From Maledivibacter sp. (GTDB lineage: Bacteria; Bacillota; Clostridia; Peptostreptococcales; Caminicellaceae), in NCBI GenBank assembly GCA_025210375.1, contig JAOASB010000022.1, positions 96,125 through 160,124 on the forward strand: DNA of 64,000 nucleotides, in the 5' to 3' direction. Below, piece by piece: positions 36,743 through 44,101 of the stretch. The number at the start of each line of letters is the position of its first letter. Positions within the stretch are counted from its first letter, which is position 1. Both the position numbers and the translations under genes were made by a program. Under the pieces are notes generated by a model. The model worked only from the letters and a program-made list of their open reading frames with translations. It made no database searches and had not been told where the DNA came from.

Positions 36743-37132
36743 ATGAACAGAAAAGAAGTAGTATCTTTTAGGAAGAAGATAGAACCGGGAGTTAGAGAAA
36801 TTATAAGAGAAAGAGTCAAAGCTTCGGGAACTGTAGAAAAGATAATAATTAGGTTTTATTTAGGGGAGCAACTTTCATTGAGGATAAGACCATGTGTAGA
36901 AAAGAAGGGTCAACAATTAGTGGACTTAATTACTTATCCAAGGGGAACTGATAACTATATAACTGGTGATGATGACCCACCTATGCCATTTGATGTAGTA
37001 TTTCCAGTTTATAATGACGATAACATAGCTGTAATAGTCCAAAATACAGGAGAAATAGCAAGTAGGCTAAGCGTAGATATAGAGGTTGACTACTACGCAG
37101 GAGACAAAAGAGTCATTGGGGGTGTCGTATAG
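36743..37132 (+). CDS. Phage gene 12: beta-rich protein, candidate capsid or spike
   Basis: 129 residues, ATG after GAGGTGAGAGA. Strands such as VEKIIIRFYLGEQLSLRIRP, FDVVFPVYNDDNIAVIVQNT and LSVDIEVDYYAG make an all-beta domain. Its stop abuts the next start. Not recognised. Confidence 0.55.
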   Translation: MNRKEVVSFRKKIEPGVREIIRERVKASGTVEKIIIRFYLGEQLSLRIRPCVEKKGQQLVDLITYPRGTDNYITGDDDPPMPFDVVFPVYNDDNIAVIVQNTGEIASRLSVDIEVDYYAGDKRVIGGVV

Positions 37133-37609
37133 ATGGCTATAAATACATTGTTTTTAGGACAACAACTAGCCGAACAAAGTATTAAACTAGGGGCACTTGT
37201 TGGCAAAATGACAACTATGATTGATAACGGTGTTGATTTATTCTGCAAGGCAAGTGATGAAGTGCAAAAGGTGGTTGTAGGGACAACTCCAATAAACAAT
37301 ATTGAATTGTTTAAAGTCTCAATTAAAACATTTATGACTGGTAGTTACAAGCTGAAATTTGAAGGCTTAGGTTATAGTACAGGGTATCAAAAATTTATAG
37401 TTAAAGTAAATGGTATCGAGATTATTCAGCGGTCACAAAGTATAAGTGGCAGCAGTTTTGGGACGTATGAAATTGAGTTTCCTGTTGCAAAAGGTGACGT
37501 TATAACTTTCGAAGAAGGTTTAAGTAATACGGCAGAATTTAAAGAAGTTAAAAATTTTGCGATTTGCTATACTGAAATAAATAAGCCTAACGAAGATGTA
37601 CTTGTATAA
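37133..37609 (+). CDS. Phage gene 13: beta-rich protein, candidate capsid or spike
   Basis: 158 residues. A helical head (QQLAEQSIKLGALVGKMTTM) followed by a beta-sandwich-like part (FKVSIKTFMTGSYKLKFEGL, KFIVKVNGIEIIQRS, GTYEIEFPVAKGDVITFEE) similar in style to carbohydrate-binding or receptor-binding modules. Start coupled to the stop of gene 12. Confidence 0.55.
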   Translation: MAINTLFLGQQLAEQSIKLGALVGKMTTMIDNGVDLFCKASDEVQKVVVGTTPINNIELFKVSIKTFMTGSYKLKFEGLGYSTGYQKFIVKVNGIEIIQRSQSISGSSFGTYEIEFPVAKGDVITFEEGLSNTAEFKEVKNFAICYTEINKPNEDVLV

Positions 37610-37645
37610 CATTATTTATAACATTATTGATTTAAGGAGGTAAAA

Positions 37646-37819
37646 ATGCTTACTATTGAAAAACTAGAACAAATTATAAAGAAAAAAGAAGGAGAACTTA
37701 TGAACGCCATAATCATGGGTGGAGACCCAACTGGAACGTATACCTTGCAACAATTGCAATCAAATATACAGTTCTTGAATGACTATTTGATTAGGCTTAA
37801 AATGTCTCAAAGTGAATAA
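37646..37819 (+). CDS. Phage gene 14: 57-residue protein
   Basis: MLTIEKLEQIIKKKEGELMN... to LIRLKMSQSE, two helices. ATG at 37646 has a perfect AAGGAGG seven bases before. Not recognised. Confidence 0.6.
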   Translation: MLTIEKLEQIIKKKEGELMNAIIMGGDPTGTYTLQQLQSNIQFLNDYLIRLKMSQSE

Positions 37820-37832
37820 GAGGTGATAAATA

Positions 37833-38360
37833 ATGAACGCTGACCAAATTAAAAGAAAAATGGCTGAAAACTCTAGAAAGTGGCATACTGCCAAGAGCCA
37901 ATCCGAGAGGGATAAGCTTCACAGGGATAATATAAACCTTTCTAAAAAGCTTGATGGTGCTTCATATGACAGGGACAGTGGGAAGTGGTCTGTCCTAAAG
38001 TATGATAGAGGTAGTAGAGGTTCTTGTGGGGGAGGGAAGGAAGAGGTCAGCAGGTCGCTTGAAAGGAAATCTTATCCTAGTTATGGAACTCCCGATTATC
38101 GAAAGTGGCAGAATGAATTAAAGCAGGAATTTGATAGAAGGTCAGAAAATAATTTGAAAAGTTATATAGACCAAAAGGTTGAAAGTATGAAAAATTATTA
38201 TGATGAAAAAGCTGATAGAATGGATAAAGATATAACTGATTTGTCCACAAGAAAAAGGAATCTAGTAAACATAGAAACTGGCTTAGGAATTAATAAAATG
38301 CTCTTGTATGGTGGTGGGATTTTAGCAGGTTTGGTTGTGGTCAAAAGTATGTTTGACTAA
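37833..38360 (+). CDS. Phage gene 15: C-terminally anchored coiled-coil protein
   Basis: 175 residues, strongly basic and polar in the first 90 (RKWHTAKSQSERDKLHRDN, GSRGSCGGGKEE), a long helix (about 88-145) and a C-terminal membrane segment (LLYGGGILAGLVVVKSMF). Could link capsid or DNA to the inner membrane. ATG after AAGAGGTGATAA. Confidence 0.6.
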   Translation: MNADQIKRKMAENSRKWHTAKSQSERDKLHRDNINLSKKLDGASYDRDSGKWSVLKYDRGSRGSCGGGKEEVSRSLERKSYPSYGTPDYRKWQNELKQEFDRRSENNLKSYIDQKVESMKNYYDEKADRMDKDITDLSTRKRNLVNIETGLGINKMLLYGGGILAGLVVVKSMFD

Positions 38361-38426
38361 AAATAAATGACACATCTTAGGTGAATATGGTAAAATTAAG
38401 TAAAATATTACGAAAGGTGTGTTATT

Positions 38427-38816
38427 ATGGATTTTTTATTGGCATTAGAAAAAGCTTTGAATAATGGTTATAATATGCCCGAATACATGCAAAGCTTATA
38501 TCAAGGGATTACAGAATTATTTAAAGCATTAGCAGAGGGGATGGATGAAAGTTTTAGTAATTTTAGTGATACGCTTTCTAGCATCTATGATGTTGTATTT
38601 ATGAATCAAAACAGGCTTGATGTTTTATATGATGAGGTTTATAAGCTTAATAGTAAAGTAAACTTTGTATTTATTCTAATCGTTGTATTGTTTGTTATGG
38701 TTTCGGTAAGTATTGGTATGCAAATTCATATTATTAAAAATATGAAAAAGGATTGTAAAGTTAACACTCAAGAGAAAAGTGGAGAACGCAGTTCTGGGCG
38801 TACTATGGAGGTCTAA
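38427..38816 (+). CDS. Phage gene 16: single-span membrane protein
   Basis: 129 residues. Helical head, membrane segment at about 79-101 (NFVFILIVVLFVMVSVSIGM), polar tail. Same layout as gene 17, and the DNA at its 3' end (38776-38814) is repeated at 39039-39077. ATG after GAAAGGTGTG. Confidence 0.6.
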   Translation: MDFLLALEKALNNGYNMPEYMQSLYQGITELFKALAEGMDESFSNFSDTLSSIYDVVFMNQNRLDVLYDEVYKLNSKVNFVFILIVVLFVMVSVSIGMQIHIIKNMKKDCKVNTQEKSGERSSGRTMEV

Positions 38817-38818
38817 AA

Positions 38819-39079
38819 TTGGAGGATGTTTTGAGAGGAGTAGAAGATATCGTAAATATTGGGGAAACACTTAGCACCTTAAAAATTATTCTATTGGTTG
38901 GACTTGGTATTGTTGCAATACTAAGTTTTATCAATATGCTTTTTCTAATGGCGAAGCTTGATAAGATGGAGAGACAAATTGAAAGGATTGAGATTAAGCT
39001 GGATATGGGAAGAGGTGAAAGGATTGTCAGTGAAGGGACAATTGGAGAACACAGTCCAGAGCGGACTAGGGTTGGTTAA
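38819..39079 (+). CDS. Phage gene 17: single-span membrane protein, paralogue-like to gene 16
   Basis: 86 residues, TTG start with TATGGAGGTC before it. Membrane segment at about 23-44, then an amphipathic coiled coil (KLDKMERQIERIEIKLDM). It overlaps gene 18 by 56 bases. Could be holin-like or a virion membrane protein. Confidence 0.55.
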   Translation: MEDVLRGVEDIVNIGETLSTLKIILLVGLGIVAILSFINMLFLMAKLDKMERQIERIEIKLDMGRGERIVSEGTIGEHSPERTRVG

Positions 39080-39191
39080 TAAAGGAATTGACTTCGCAAT
39101 AGATAACCCTGCTATAGCTCTAGTTGTAGCAGGGGCTTTTTTAACTAAGAATTTGAAGATTGGAAAGTTTTTCAACTATAAGAGGAAGTGA
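39024..39191 (+). CDS. Phage gene 18: small membrane-associated protein
   Basis: 55 residues from TTG at 39024 (AGAGGTGAAAGG upstream): MSVKGQLENTVQSGLGLVNK..., a hydrophobic segment NPAIALVVAGAFL and a basic tail KIGKFFNYKRK. The start is a judgement; the frame is open further upstream inside gene 17. Confidence 0.5.
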   Translation: MSVKGQLENTVQSGLGLVNKGIDFAIDNPAIALVVAGAFLTKNLKIGKFFNYKRK

Positions 39192-39252
39192 TCAATGGCG
39201 TTTCATCAGCGTCAATTGATTTCTAAAAATATATAAAAGTGGAGGGGTCATT

Positions 39253-39405
39253 ATGGATATGGATTTGGTGCAATTAATTGGTCAGGTGGGTTTCCCAATA
39301 GCTGTGGCAACTTTTAGTTTATTAAGGTTAGAAAAAACTATGAAGGAAAACACTAGGGTGATGATTCGGATTTGTGAAAGACTTGAAATTAAGGAGGTTG
39401 AATAA
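39253..39405 (+). CDS. Phage gene 19: YvrJ-family small membrane protein, holin candidate
   Basis: 50 residues, ATG after GGAGGGGTCATT: MDMDLVQLIGQVGFPIAVAT... with LLRLEKTMKENT. The G-F-P-I-A segment followed by a short membrane helix and R-L-E-K is the YvrJ family signature. Its stop overlaps the start of the lysin gene, the standard place for a holin. Confidence 0.7.
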   Translation: MDMDLVQLIGQVGFPIAVATFSLLRLEKTMKENTRVMIRICERLEIKEVE

Positions 39406-40016
39406 TGTCTAACTACTTTGATAGAATGAAGCCCCATGCACAGCGTGCTTCTAAGGCTTTAGGTATACCCGTAAGTGTTATATTGGCACAATGGGCACAT
39501 GAAAGCGACTATGGTAGGTCTTGGGGTGCTAGGCATAGGAATAATCATGCAGGGATAAGTAATTTTAGCGGTAAGCCATACAGCTGGTCAAAGGCATATA
39601 AAGTTGAGCCTAGACCAAAAGCCGAAGGTGCATATTATAACGTGTACCGTGATGTTGAGGGCTTCGTAGATGATTATATCCATGTAATGAACTTAGGGTA
39701 CTACAAGGCTGTCAGAGAAGCAGGAAAAACTCCCGGGATTGATGATGATGTTCGGGAACTGGGGAAAAGCCCATTTGCAGGGACTCATTACAAGAAAAAT
39801 GGTGTCTTTGGTGGTTCAATAATGGATATGATAAAGACTAATGGTTTAACCAAATACGACGGTTTACATAATGCCAGTTTAGAACTAGATAAGGTAGGTG
39901 AATTTAAAGAAACTATGAAAAAAAATCCTAATGACGTAATTTTAAATAAAGATTCTAAAATAGCCATGTTTACAGGCGTTGTTGCATTAGGATTGATAGC
40001 TTTGTTTGATGATTAG
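39405..40016 (+). CDS. Phage gene 20: glucosaminidase-type endolysin with C-terminal membrane anchor
   Basis: 203 residues. N-terminal FlgJ-like glucosaminidase domain (GH73-type): VSVILAQWAHESDYGRSWGA with catalytic Glu33, then NNHAGISNFSGKPYSW and VYRDVEGFVDDYIHVM. It hydrolyses the glycan of peptidoglycan. Unusually for a free endolysin, the last 18 residues form a membrane segment (IAMFTGVVALGLIALF), suggesting a virion- or membrane-bound enzyme for entry or exit. AAGGAGG stands before the ATG. Confidence 0.85.
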   Translation: MSNYFDRMKPHAQRASKALGIPVSVILAQWAHESDYGRSWGARHRNNHAGISNFSGKPYSWSKAYKVEPRPKAEGAYYNVYRDVEGFVDDYIHVMNLGYYKAVREAGKTPGIDDDVRELGKSPFAGTHYKKNGVFGGSIMDMIKTNGLTKYDGLHNASLELDKVGEFKETMKKNPNDVILNKDSKIAMFTGVVALGLIALFDD

Positions 40017-40038
40017 AAAAATATTCCTAAAAAAACCC

Positions 40039-40097
40039 TTGCAAATAAATTTATTTGGTGCTAATATATTAATTAACAAATAAAACCAAATAAATTT
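40039..40097 (+). promoter_or_regulatory. Right-end outward promoter with CAAATAAA operators
   Basis: TTGCAA (40039-40044), 17-base spacer, TAATAT (40062-40067): the best sigma-A promoter in the element. The perfect 16-base palindrome CAAATAAATTTATTTG (40042-40057) covers the -35 edge and spacer; two more CAAATAAA copies lie at 40077-40084 and 40087-40094. It points across attR; in the circular form it would point through attP to gene 1. Confidence 0.72.
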
Positions 40098-40149
40098 AGA
40101 CTTGAAATAGGGATTTGGGGACGAATACCTTTTAATTTTAACTATTTAC

Positions 40150-40183
40150 AACTATATTTTAAATGTATATTTAGGATATAGTT
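40150..40183 (+). repeat. attR: 13-8-13 recombinase site
   Basis: Left arm AACTATATTTTAA, centre ATGTATAT, right arm TTAGGATATAGTT; the arms are inverted repeats with two mismatches, very like loxP in layout. The repeat shared with attL runs on through AGTTAGAA. Confidence 0.78.
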
Positions 40184-40348
40184 AGAAAAAGAATATTTTA
40201 TAGTATATGATTTATAGCCACTTCTATGGATTCAATGCCCCTATTCACATTATTTAAAATAAACATATATTTCTTTATTTGTTCTTCATAATTTAATCCA
40301 TTCTGAAAAGCTTATCACATTTGCAATATGATCATTATGGGCTGACAT

Positions 40349-40380
40349 TTAATTATATTAGTAGCTACTAATATAATTAA
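40349..40380. repeat. Perfect 32-bp palindrome
   Basis: The half TTAATTATATTAGTAG is followed at once by its exact reverse complement. No T-run of terminator type. It lies in the gene-poor host flank right of the element (40184-40451), where a short minus frame (about 40210-40325, ...RGIESIEVAINHIL) looks like a gene remnant. Confidence 0.6.
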
Positions 40381-40451
40381 TATTATGACTAACATTTGAA
40401 AATAGCCATTTTGATATCCATATTTCTATTATTTATGTTAACTACTTGATT

Positions 40452-40586
40452 TTATTTAGTATCTCCTAAGCTTTCATGCGACCAAGGTTTATCCGTCCCT
40501 TTAATTTTCAAGCAAAATTGCACAACATCTTTGTCTAACATATTGGGATATTGATAATCTGAAAGCTCTATGTTTTCACTATTCAT
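40452..40586 (-). CDS. Small ORF downstream of the NUDIX gene
   Basis: 44 residues (MNSENIELSDYQYPNMLDKD...), ATG with AGGAGATTGATAA before it, starting 4 bases after the NUDIX stop. Not recognised; it may be a truncated gene. Confidence 0.45.
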   Translation of the reverse strand: MNSENIELSDYQYPNMLDKDVVQFCLKIKGTDKPWSHESLGDTK

Positions 40587-40589
40587 TTA

Positions 40590-41060
40590 TCAATCTCCTA
40601 TATGCATAATATGTTCAATGTTCTCTGATAAGTTTAGAATCTTTTTCTTGATAAATGATGGATAGAGTTCAATACTGTCTAATTCATTTATATCAAACCA
40701 TTTAAATATTAATCTTATGTCTCCTTCTATGCCATTAAACTCCTCTTTATGTAGAATATGTGAATCATTTTTAAACTTCATTAAATAGCAAAATGATAAC
40801 TCATGATAATCCTTATTAGCAAACTCAAAGAAATTCTCTACTACCCATAATAATCTTTCTACTTCTATTTCTTCACCAATCTCCTCTTTTATTTCCCTTA
40901 TCAATGTATCTTTACTAAATTCATTGAATTCATTTCGACCACCAGGTAAAGCCCAAAAACTATCTTTTTCCGTTCTATGCAATAAAAGCCTGTTATTATG
41001 TATTACAACCCCCGCAATCCTATAGTTAAATCTTTTATTATCTCTATCAAAACAAATCAT
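40590..41060 (-). CDS. NUDIX hydrolase
   Basis: 156 residues. The NUDIX box GGRNEFNEFSKDTLIREIKEEIGEE is complete with REIKEEIG. The family splits nucleoside diphosphates linked to another group; the substrate is open. ATG at 41060 follows GGAGGGAAAAG. It lies 79 bases after the kinase gene on the same strand, so both may belong to one small operon. Confidence 0.9.
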   Translation of the reverse strand: MICFDRDNKRFNYRIAGVVIHNNRLLLHRTEKDSFWALPGGRNEFNEFSKDTLIREIKEEIGEEIEVERLLWVVENFFEFANKDYHELSFCYLMKFKNDSHILHKEEFNGIEGDIRLIFKWFDINELDSIELYPSFIKKKILNLSENIEHIMHIGD

Positions 41061-41139
41061 CTTTTCCCTCCATTTTCAATATTAGATTAGCTAATATGGG
41101 TCATAGCGTAATTCAAAGCTAGCCTATCAAAGCTGTTTC

Positions 41140-41640
41140 TTAAATAATTTCAATAATTTTATCAACTGTTTCTGGTATAGAAATATTGCTAGTATCAATC
41201 TTTATTGTATCCATATTCTTATATAATTGAAGACGACCCAAGCTCTTATCTATGCTTTTCTCATTTCTCAAATCATTTTTTATATCCTTCATTATCCTAC
41301 TTTTAAGACTTTTATCTGAACATATAAGAGTTATCTTAATGATATTAAACTCTAAATCATTAAGTCTTTCTAGTAGAGTGTTAAATATTTCTTCTGAATG
41401 AATTACCCAATTAAATATTACATACTTAAAAGAAGAATTAGTTAAATAATTTCTTAGTAGATATGTTATATTTTCTTCAATCATTTTTTTATTTTCTTGA
41501 TTTACTATGAATGGATTCATCATCCAACACCAGTCGCCATCAAGCCATACAGAACCTTCAAGCTTTTTATATAATTCTTTACAGGTTGCACTTTTACCTA
41601 CACCCGTTGTTCCATTTATTATAATTAGCTTTTTATTCAT
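41140..41640 (-). CDS. P-loop nucleotide/small-molecule kinase-like protein
   Basis: 166 residues. Walker A INGTTGVGKSATC at the start, then WLDGDWCWMMNP (substrate site of the AAA_33/shikimate-kinase-like group) and a lid region KSRIMKDIKNDLRN. Likely phosphorylates a nucleotide, drug or sugar; substrate unknown. ATG at 41640 follows GAGGAGAAAAAAC. Confidence 0.75.
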   Translation of the reverse strand: MNKKLIIINGTTGVGKSATCKELYKKLEGSVWLDGDWCWMMNPFIVNQENKKMIEENITYLLRNYLTNSSFKYVIFNWVIHSEEIFNTLLERLNDLEFNIIKITLICSDKSLKSRIMKDIKNDLRNEKSIDKSLGRLQLYKNMDTIKIDTSNISIPETVDKIIEII

Positions 41641-41930
41641 TGTTTTTTCTCCTCATAAGGCTGTTCCGTCATTGATTCTCTCCTTAGTTTAATATTAATA
41701 ATTCTATTGAACTAATTCCTATAAATAATATAATCACTTACATATTATATCATTATATGGTAATTTTAGGAATGAAAAACATCTCATAATACTATGTTTA
41801 AATTTAATTCAAAATAATATCATCTTCTCCTAGTAAGCTACCATATTTATATTATGTAAACATTTCTAGCTATTTTTGTTCCTTTACTCTCATTCTTTAG
41901 GTATCCACTTAATATTTTCTAAAAACAACG

Positions 41931-41980
41931 AGTGGACAGTTCCCATGTTTTTGATTAAACATCAGAACTGTCCACTTTTA
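41931..41980 (-). terminator. Bidirectional terminator after lysW
   Basis: AGTGGACAGTTC pairs with GAACTGTCCACT, with an inner ATGTTT/AAACAT stem. T-runs lie on both strands. The rest of the 41641-42039 gap has no gene. Confidence 0.78.
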
Positions 41981-42039
41981 ATTCTATATCAGTTATAATT
42001 CAATTATCTACTGTTGAAATTTATAACTTTCAATAAGAC

Positions 42040-43761
42040 TTATGCTATTTTCTGTTCAACATTAGAAACTGCATCTGGAACTCTTTTACCCAATATTATA
42101 ACGGCTCCAATAATTGCAGCCATTGATAAAGGCAATGCAATTATAATTGATAGGCCAAGTCCCACGGGGATGTATCCAAATAGTACTGATATCCCCCCAA
42201 CGGTAATAGCGTAGTATAATTGAGTCTTTACGTGTTCTAAATGATCACATGATGCTCCCATTGAAGACAAAATAGTTGTATCGGATATCGGTGAGCAATG
42301 ATCTCCAAATATAGCGCCAGTTAAAACAGCTCCTGCACTCATTACTACGTAACTCGTTTCCGGTGATATGGCATGGGCAAGGGGTATGGCAAGTGGCATT
42401 AATATACCCATTGTTCCATACGATGTTCCCGTTGCAAAGGAGATAATTGATCCTAGTATAAATATTATTGATGGAAGTAAAAAAGCTGGTATTGAATCCG
42501 ATAATACTGATACCAAGAATTTAGCAGTACCTAATTCCTTTATAGTTGACGATAATGACCATGCTAATAAAAGAATCACCCCTGTTATAACCAATGATTT
42601 TGTACCTTGTATCCATGTATCTATTGCTTCTGATACAGTAAGTATTTTTTTAGCAGAAGCCATTATTATTGCAACTACACTGGCAATAAGTGCTGCCTGG
42701 AATAATACAATACTAGCATCGGATGCTCCAAATGTTTCTCTGATAGCAAGCATTGATATTGGTGAAGCATCTACCAATTGCTTAGTCGCTTCATCTAATG
42801 CACCATATCCGTTAAAATAGAACCCTAAGAATGCAGTTATTATTAGTACTCCAATAGGAATAATTGCATTCCATACACTTAATACGATGTCCTTCTTAGG
42901 TTCTAGACTATCATCCTTTTCATGATCCGCTATAGATGCCCCATCTGGCAATAGCTTTCCTGTGGTTCTTGCCCTTTTTTCAGCTTTATACATAGGTCCA
43001 AATTCCTTTAGCGTTATGGACGTAGCAACTATAAAAACTAGTATTAATATATTATAAAATCTATAGGGAATAGTCTGCATGAAAATCCCATATGCATTAA
43101 TATTTTGCCCAATGGAACTATATGCATCCCTTATAAGTCCGATTTCATATCCTACCCATGTAGAAATCAGTGCTATACCTGCAATTGGTGCTGCTGTTCC
43201 ATCGATTATAAAGGCAAGTCTTTCTCTGGATATTTGAAATTTATCTGTAACTGGTCTCATTATAGGCCCTACTATTAGAGAGTTAGCATAGTCATCGAAA
43301 AATACTATTAGACCTAAGACCCAAGTTATGATTTGGGCACTTACTGGTGTTTTCGCTTTTTTTGCCAATGACTCAGCCACAGCACGTGCGCCACCCATCT
43401 TAGAAATAACTCCTATCAAACCTCCAATAGCTAAACATTGAAGAATGATTCCTGCATTCCAGCTATCAGCCAAAGAACTAAGAACTTGTTGTACAATATT
43501 TAAAAAACCATGTATAAAAGCCCCAAATAAATTATTGGTATTTAAAGCTATAAGAAATGTTCCTGAAAATACACCTACAAACAACGAAAGAACAACGTTT
43601 TTAGTTATAAATGCTAAAGTAATAGCAATCAAAGGTGGTAATAAAGTTAATAAACCGTATTTATCTGCATTAGCCTGTGCCACTTCAGGGTCTACAGCTA
43701 ATGAGATAGTAGTAGTAAGTAAGATGCATAGTAATGTGGATATAAAGATTCTTCTTTTCAT
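42040..43761 (-). CDS. lysW: NhaC-family transporter, probable lysine transporter LysW
   Basis: 573 residues with a signal-like first segment and about 11-12 membrane spans. NhaC-superfamily features include VFFDDYANSLIVGPIMRPVTDKF, GTAAPIAGIALISTWVGYE and GDHCSPISDTTILSSMGASCDHLEHV. By sequence alone it would be called a Na+/H+ antiporter. The lysine riboswitch in its leader makes lysine uptake more likely; NhaC-type transporters under L-box control are known as LysW. ATG at 43761 follows TAGGAGGACTAAC. The symbol rests on the riboswitch. Confidence 0.85.
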   Translation of the reverse strand: MKRRIFISTLLCILLTTTISLAVDPEVAQANADKYGLLTLLPPLIAITLAFITKNVVLSLFVGVFSGTFLIALNTNNLFGAFIHGFLNIVQQVLSSLADSWNAGIILQCLAIGGLIGVISKMGGARAVAESLAKKAKTPVSAQIITWVLGLIVFFDDYANSLIVGPIMRPVTDKFQISRERLAFIIDGTAAPIAGIALISTWVGYEIGLIRDAYSSIGQNINAYGIFMQTIPYRFYNILILVFIVATSITLKEFGPMYKAEKRARTTGKLLPDGASIADHEKDDSLEPKKDIVLSVWNAIIPIGVLIITAFLGFYFNGYGALDEATKQLVDASPISMLAIRETFGASDASIVLFQAALIASVVAIIMASAKKILTVSEAIDTWIQGTKSLVITGVILLLAWSLSSTIKELGTAKFLVSVLSDSIPAFLLPSIIFILGSIISFATGTSYGTMGILMPLAIPLAHAISPETSYVVMSAGAVLTGAIFGDHCSPISDTTILSSMGASCDHLEHVKTQLYYAITVGGISVLFGYIPVGLGLSIIIALPLSMAAIIGAVIILGKRVPDAVSNVEQKIA

Positions 43762-43828
43762 GTTAGTCCTCCTAGTATGATTTATTAACCGTTTATTAAT
43801 AGGATGATGGTATTGATGAATATAAGCA

Positions 43829-44075
43829 AAAACTCCTTAGACCCAAGGGTCTAAGGAGCAAAAATTACATAATACAATTTATACAATTTTATTTCCAACA
43901 ATAGCCCCCCACAATTTTACTTGTGACAGTCCTATACATATTATGTATAGACCCAACGTATAATATTAAAGCTATTAACCATACATTTCGGCATAATTTC
44001 CTTTTCTACAGAATCACAGTTGCTTAACTCATCTATAGTACTCTTAAATTACGCGCCTCTATCATGAAATAATAA
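43829..44075 (-). promoter_or_regulatory. Lysine riboswitch (L-box) with terminator
   Basis: On the minus strand the aptamer (about 44075-43895) shows the conserved L-box pieces in order: GATAGAGGCGCG, AAGAGTA, GGAAATTATGCCGAAATG, the GTCTATACAT/ATGTATAGGAC stem with CTGTCAC, and the closing GGGGGGCTATTGTTGG. The expression platform is a strong terminator at 43859-43829: CTCCTTAGACCC pairs with GGGTCTAAGGAG, then TTTTTG. Lysine binding should favour the terminator and shut off the transporter gene. Confidence 0.9.
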
Positions 44076-44101
44076 ACGATCTATTTAATTGTGACTATTA
44101 C

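Larger units (their letters stand above)
32313..40183 (+). mobile_element. Integrated small phage (candidate tailless, HUH-replicating, membrane-containing phage)
   Basis: About 7.84 kb between two copies of a 34-bp recombination site. About 20 genes, all on +, many overlapping by a few bases. Recognisable: HUH rolling-circle initiator, HerA/FtsK/P9-like packaging ATPase, two zinc proteins, YvrJ-type holin candidate and glucosaminidase. Three consecutive beta-rich proteins of 129-158 residues are the best capsid candidates, and five others carry one membrane span. There is no terminase, portal, tail or tape-measure gene, no integrase and no repressor. Size, ATPase and lysis genes argue for a small tailless icosahedral phage rather than a tailed or filamentous one; particle type is inference. 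Confidence 0.75.

Noticed and set aside
39195..39236. 13-codon ORF between phage genes 18 and 19
   Set aside because: No ribosome binding site of its own and no conserved pattern.
32313..40183. Filamentous (inovirus) provirus with a Zot protein
   Set aside because: The ATPase has no membrane segment and a HerA-like Q-R-P sensor, there are lysis genes, and the candidate structural proteins are beta-rich and too large for filamentous coats.
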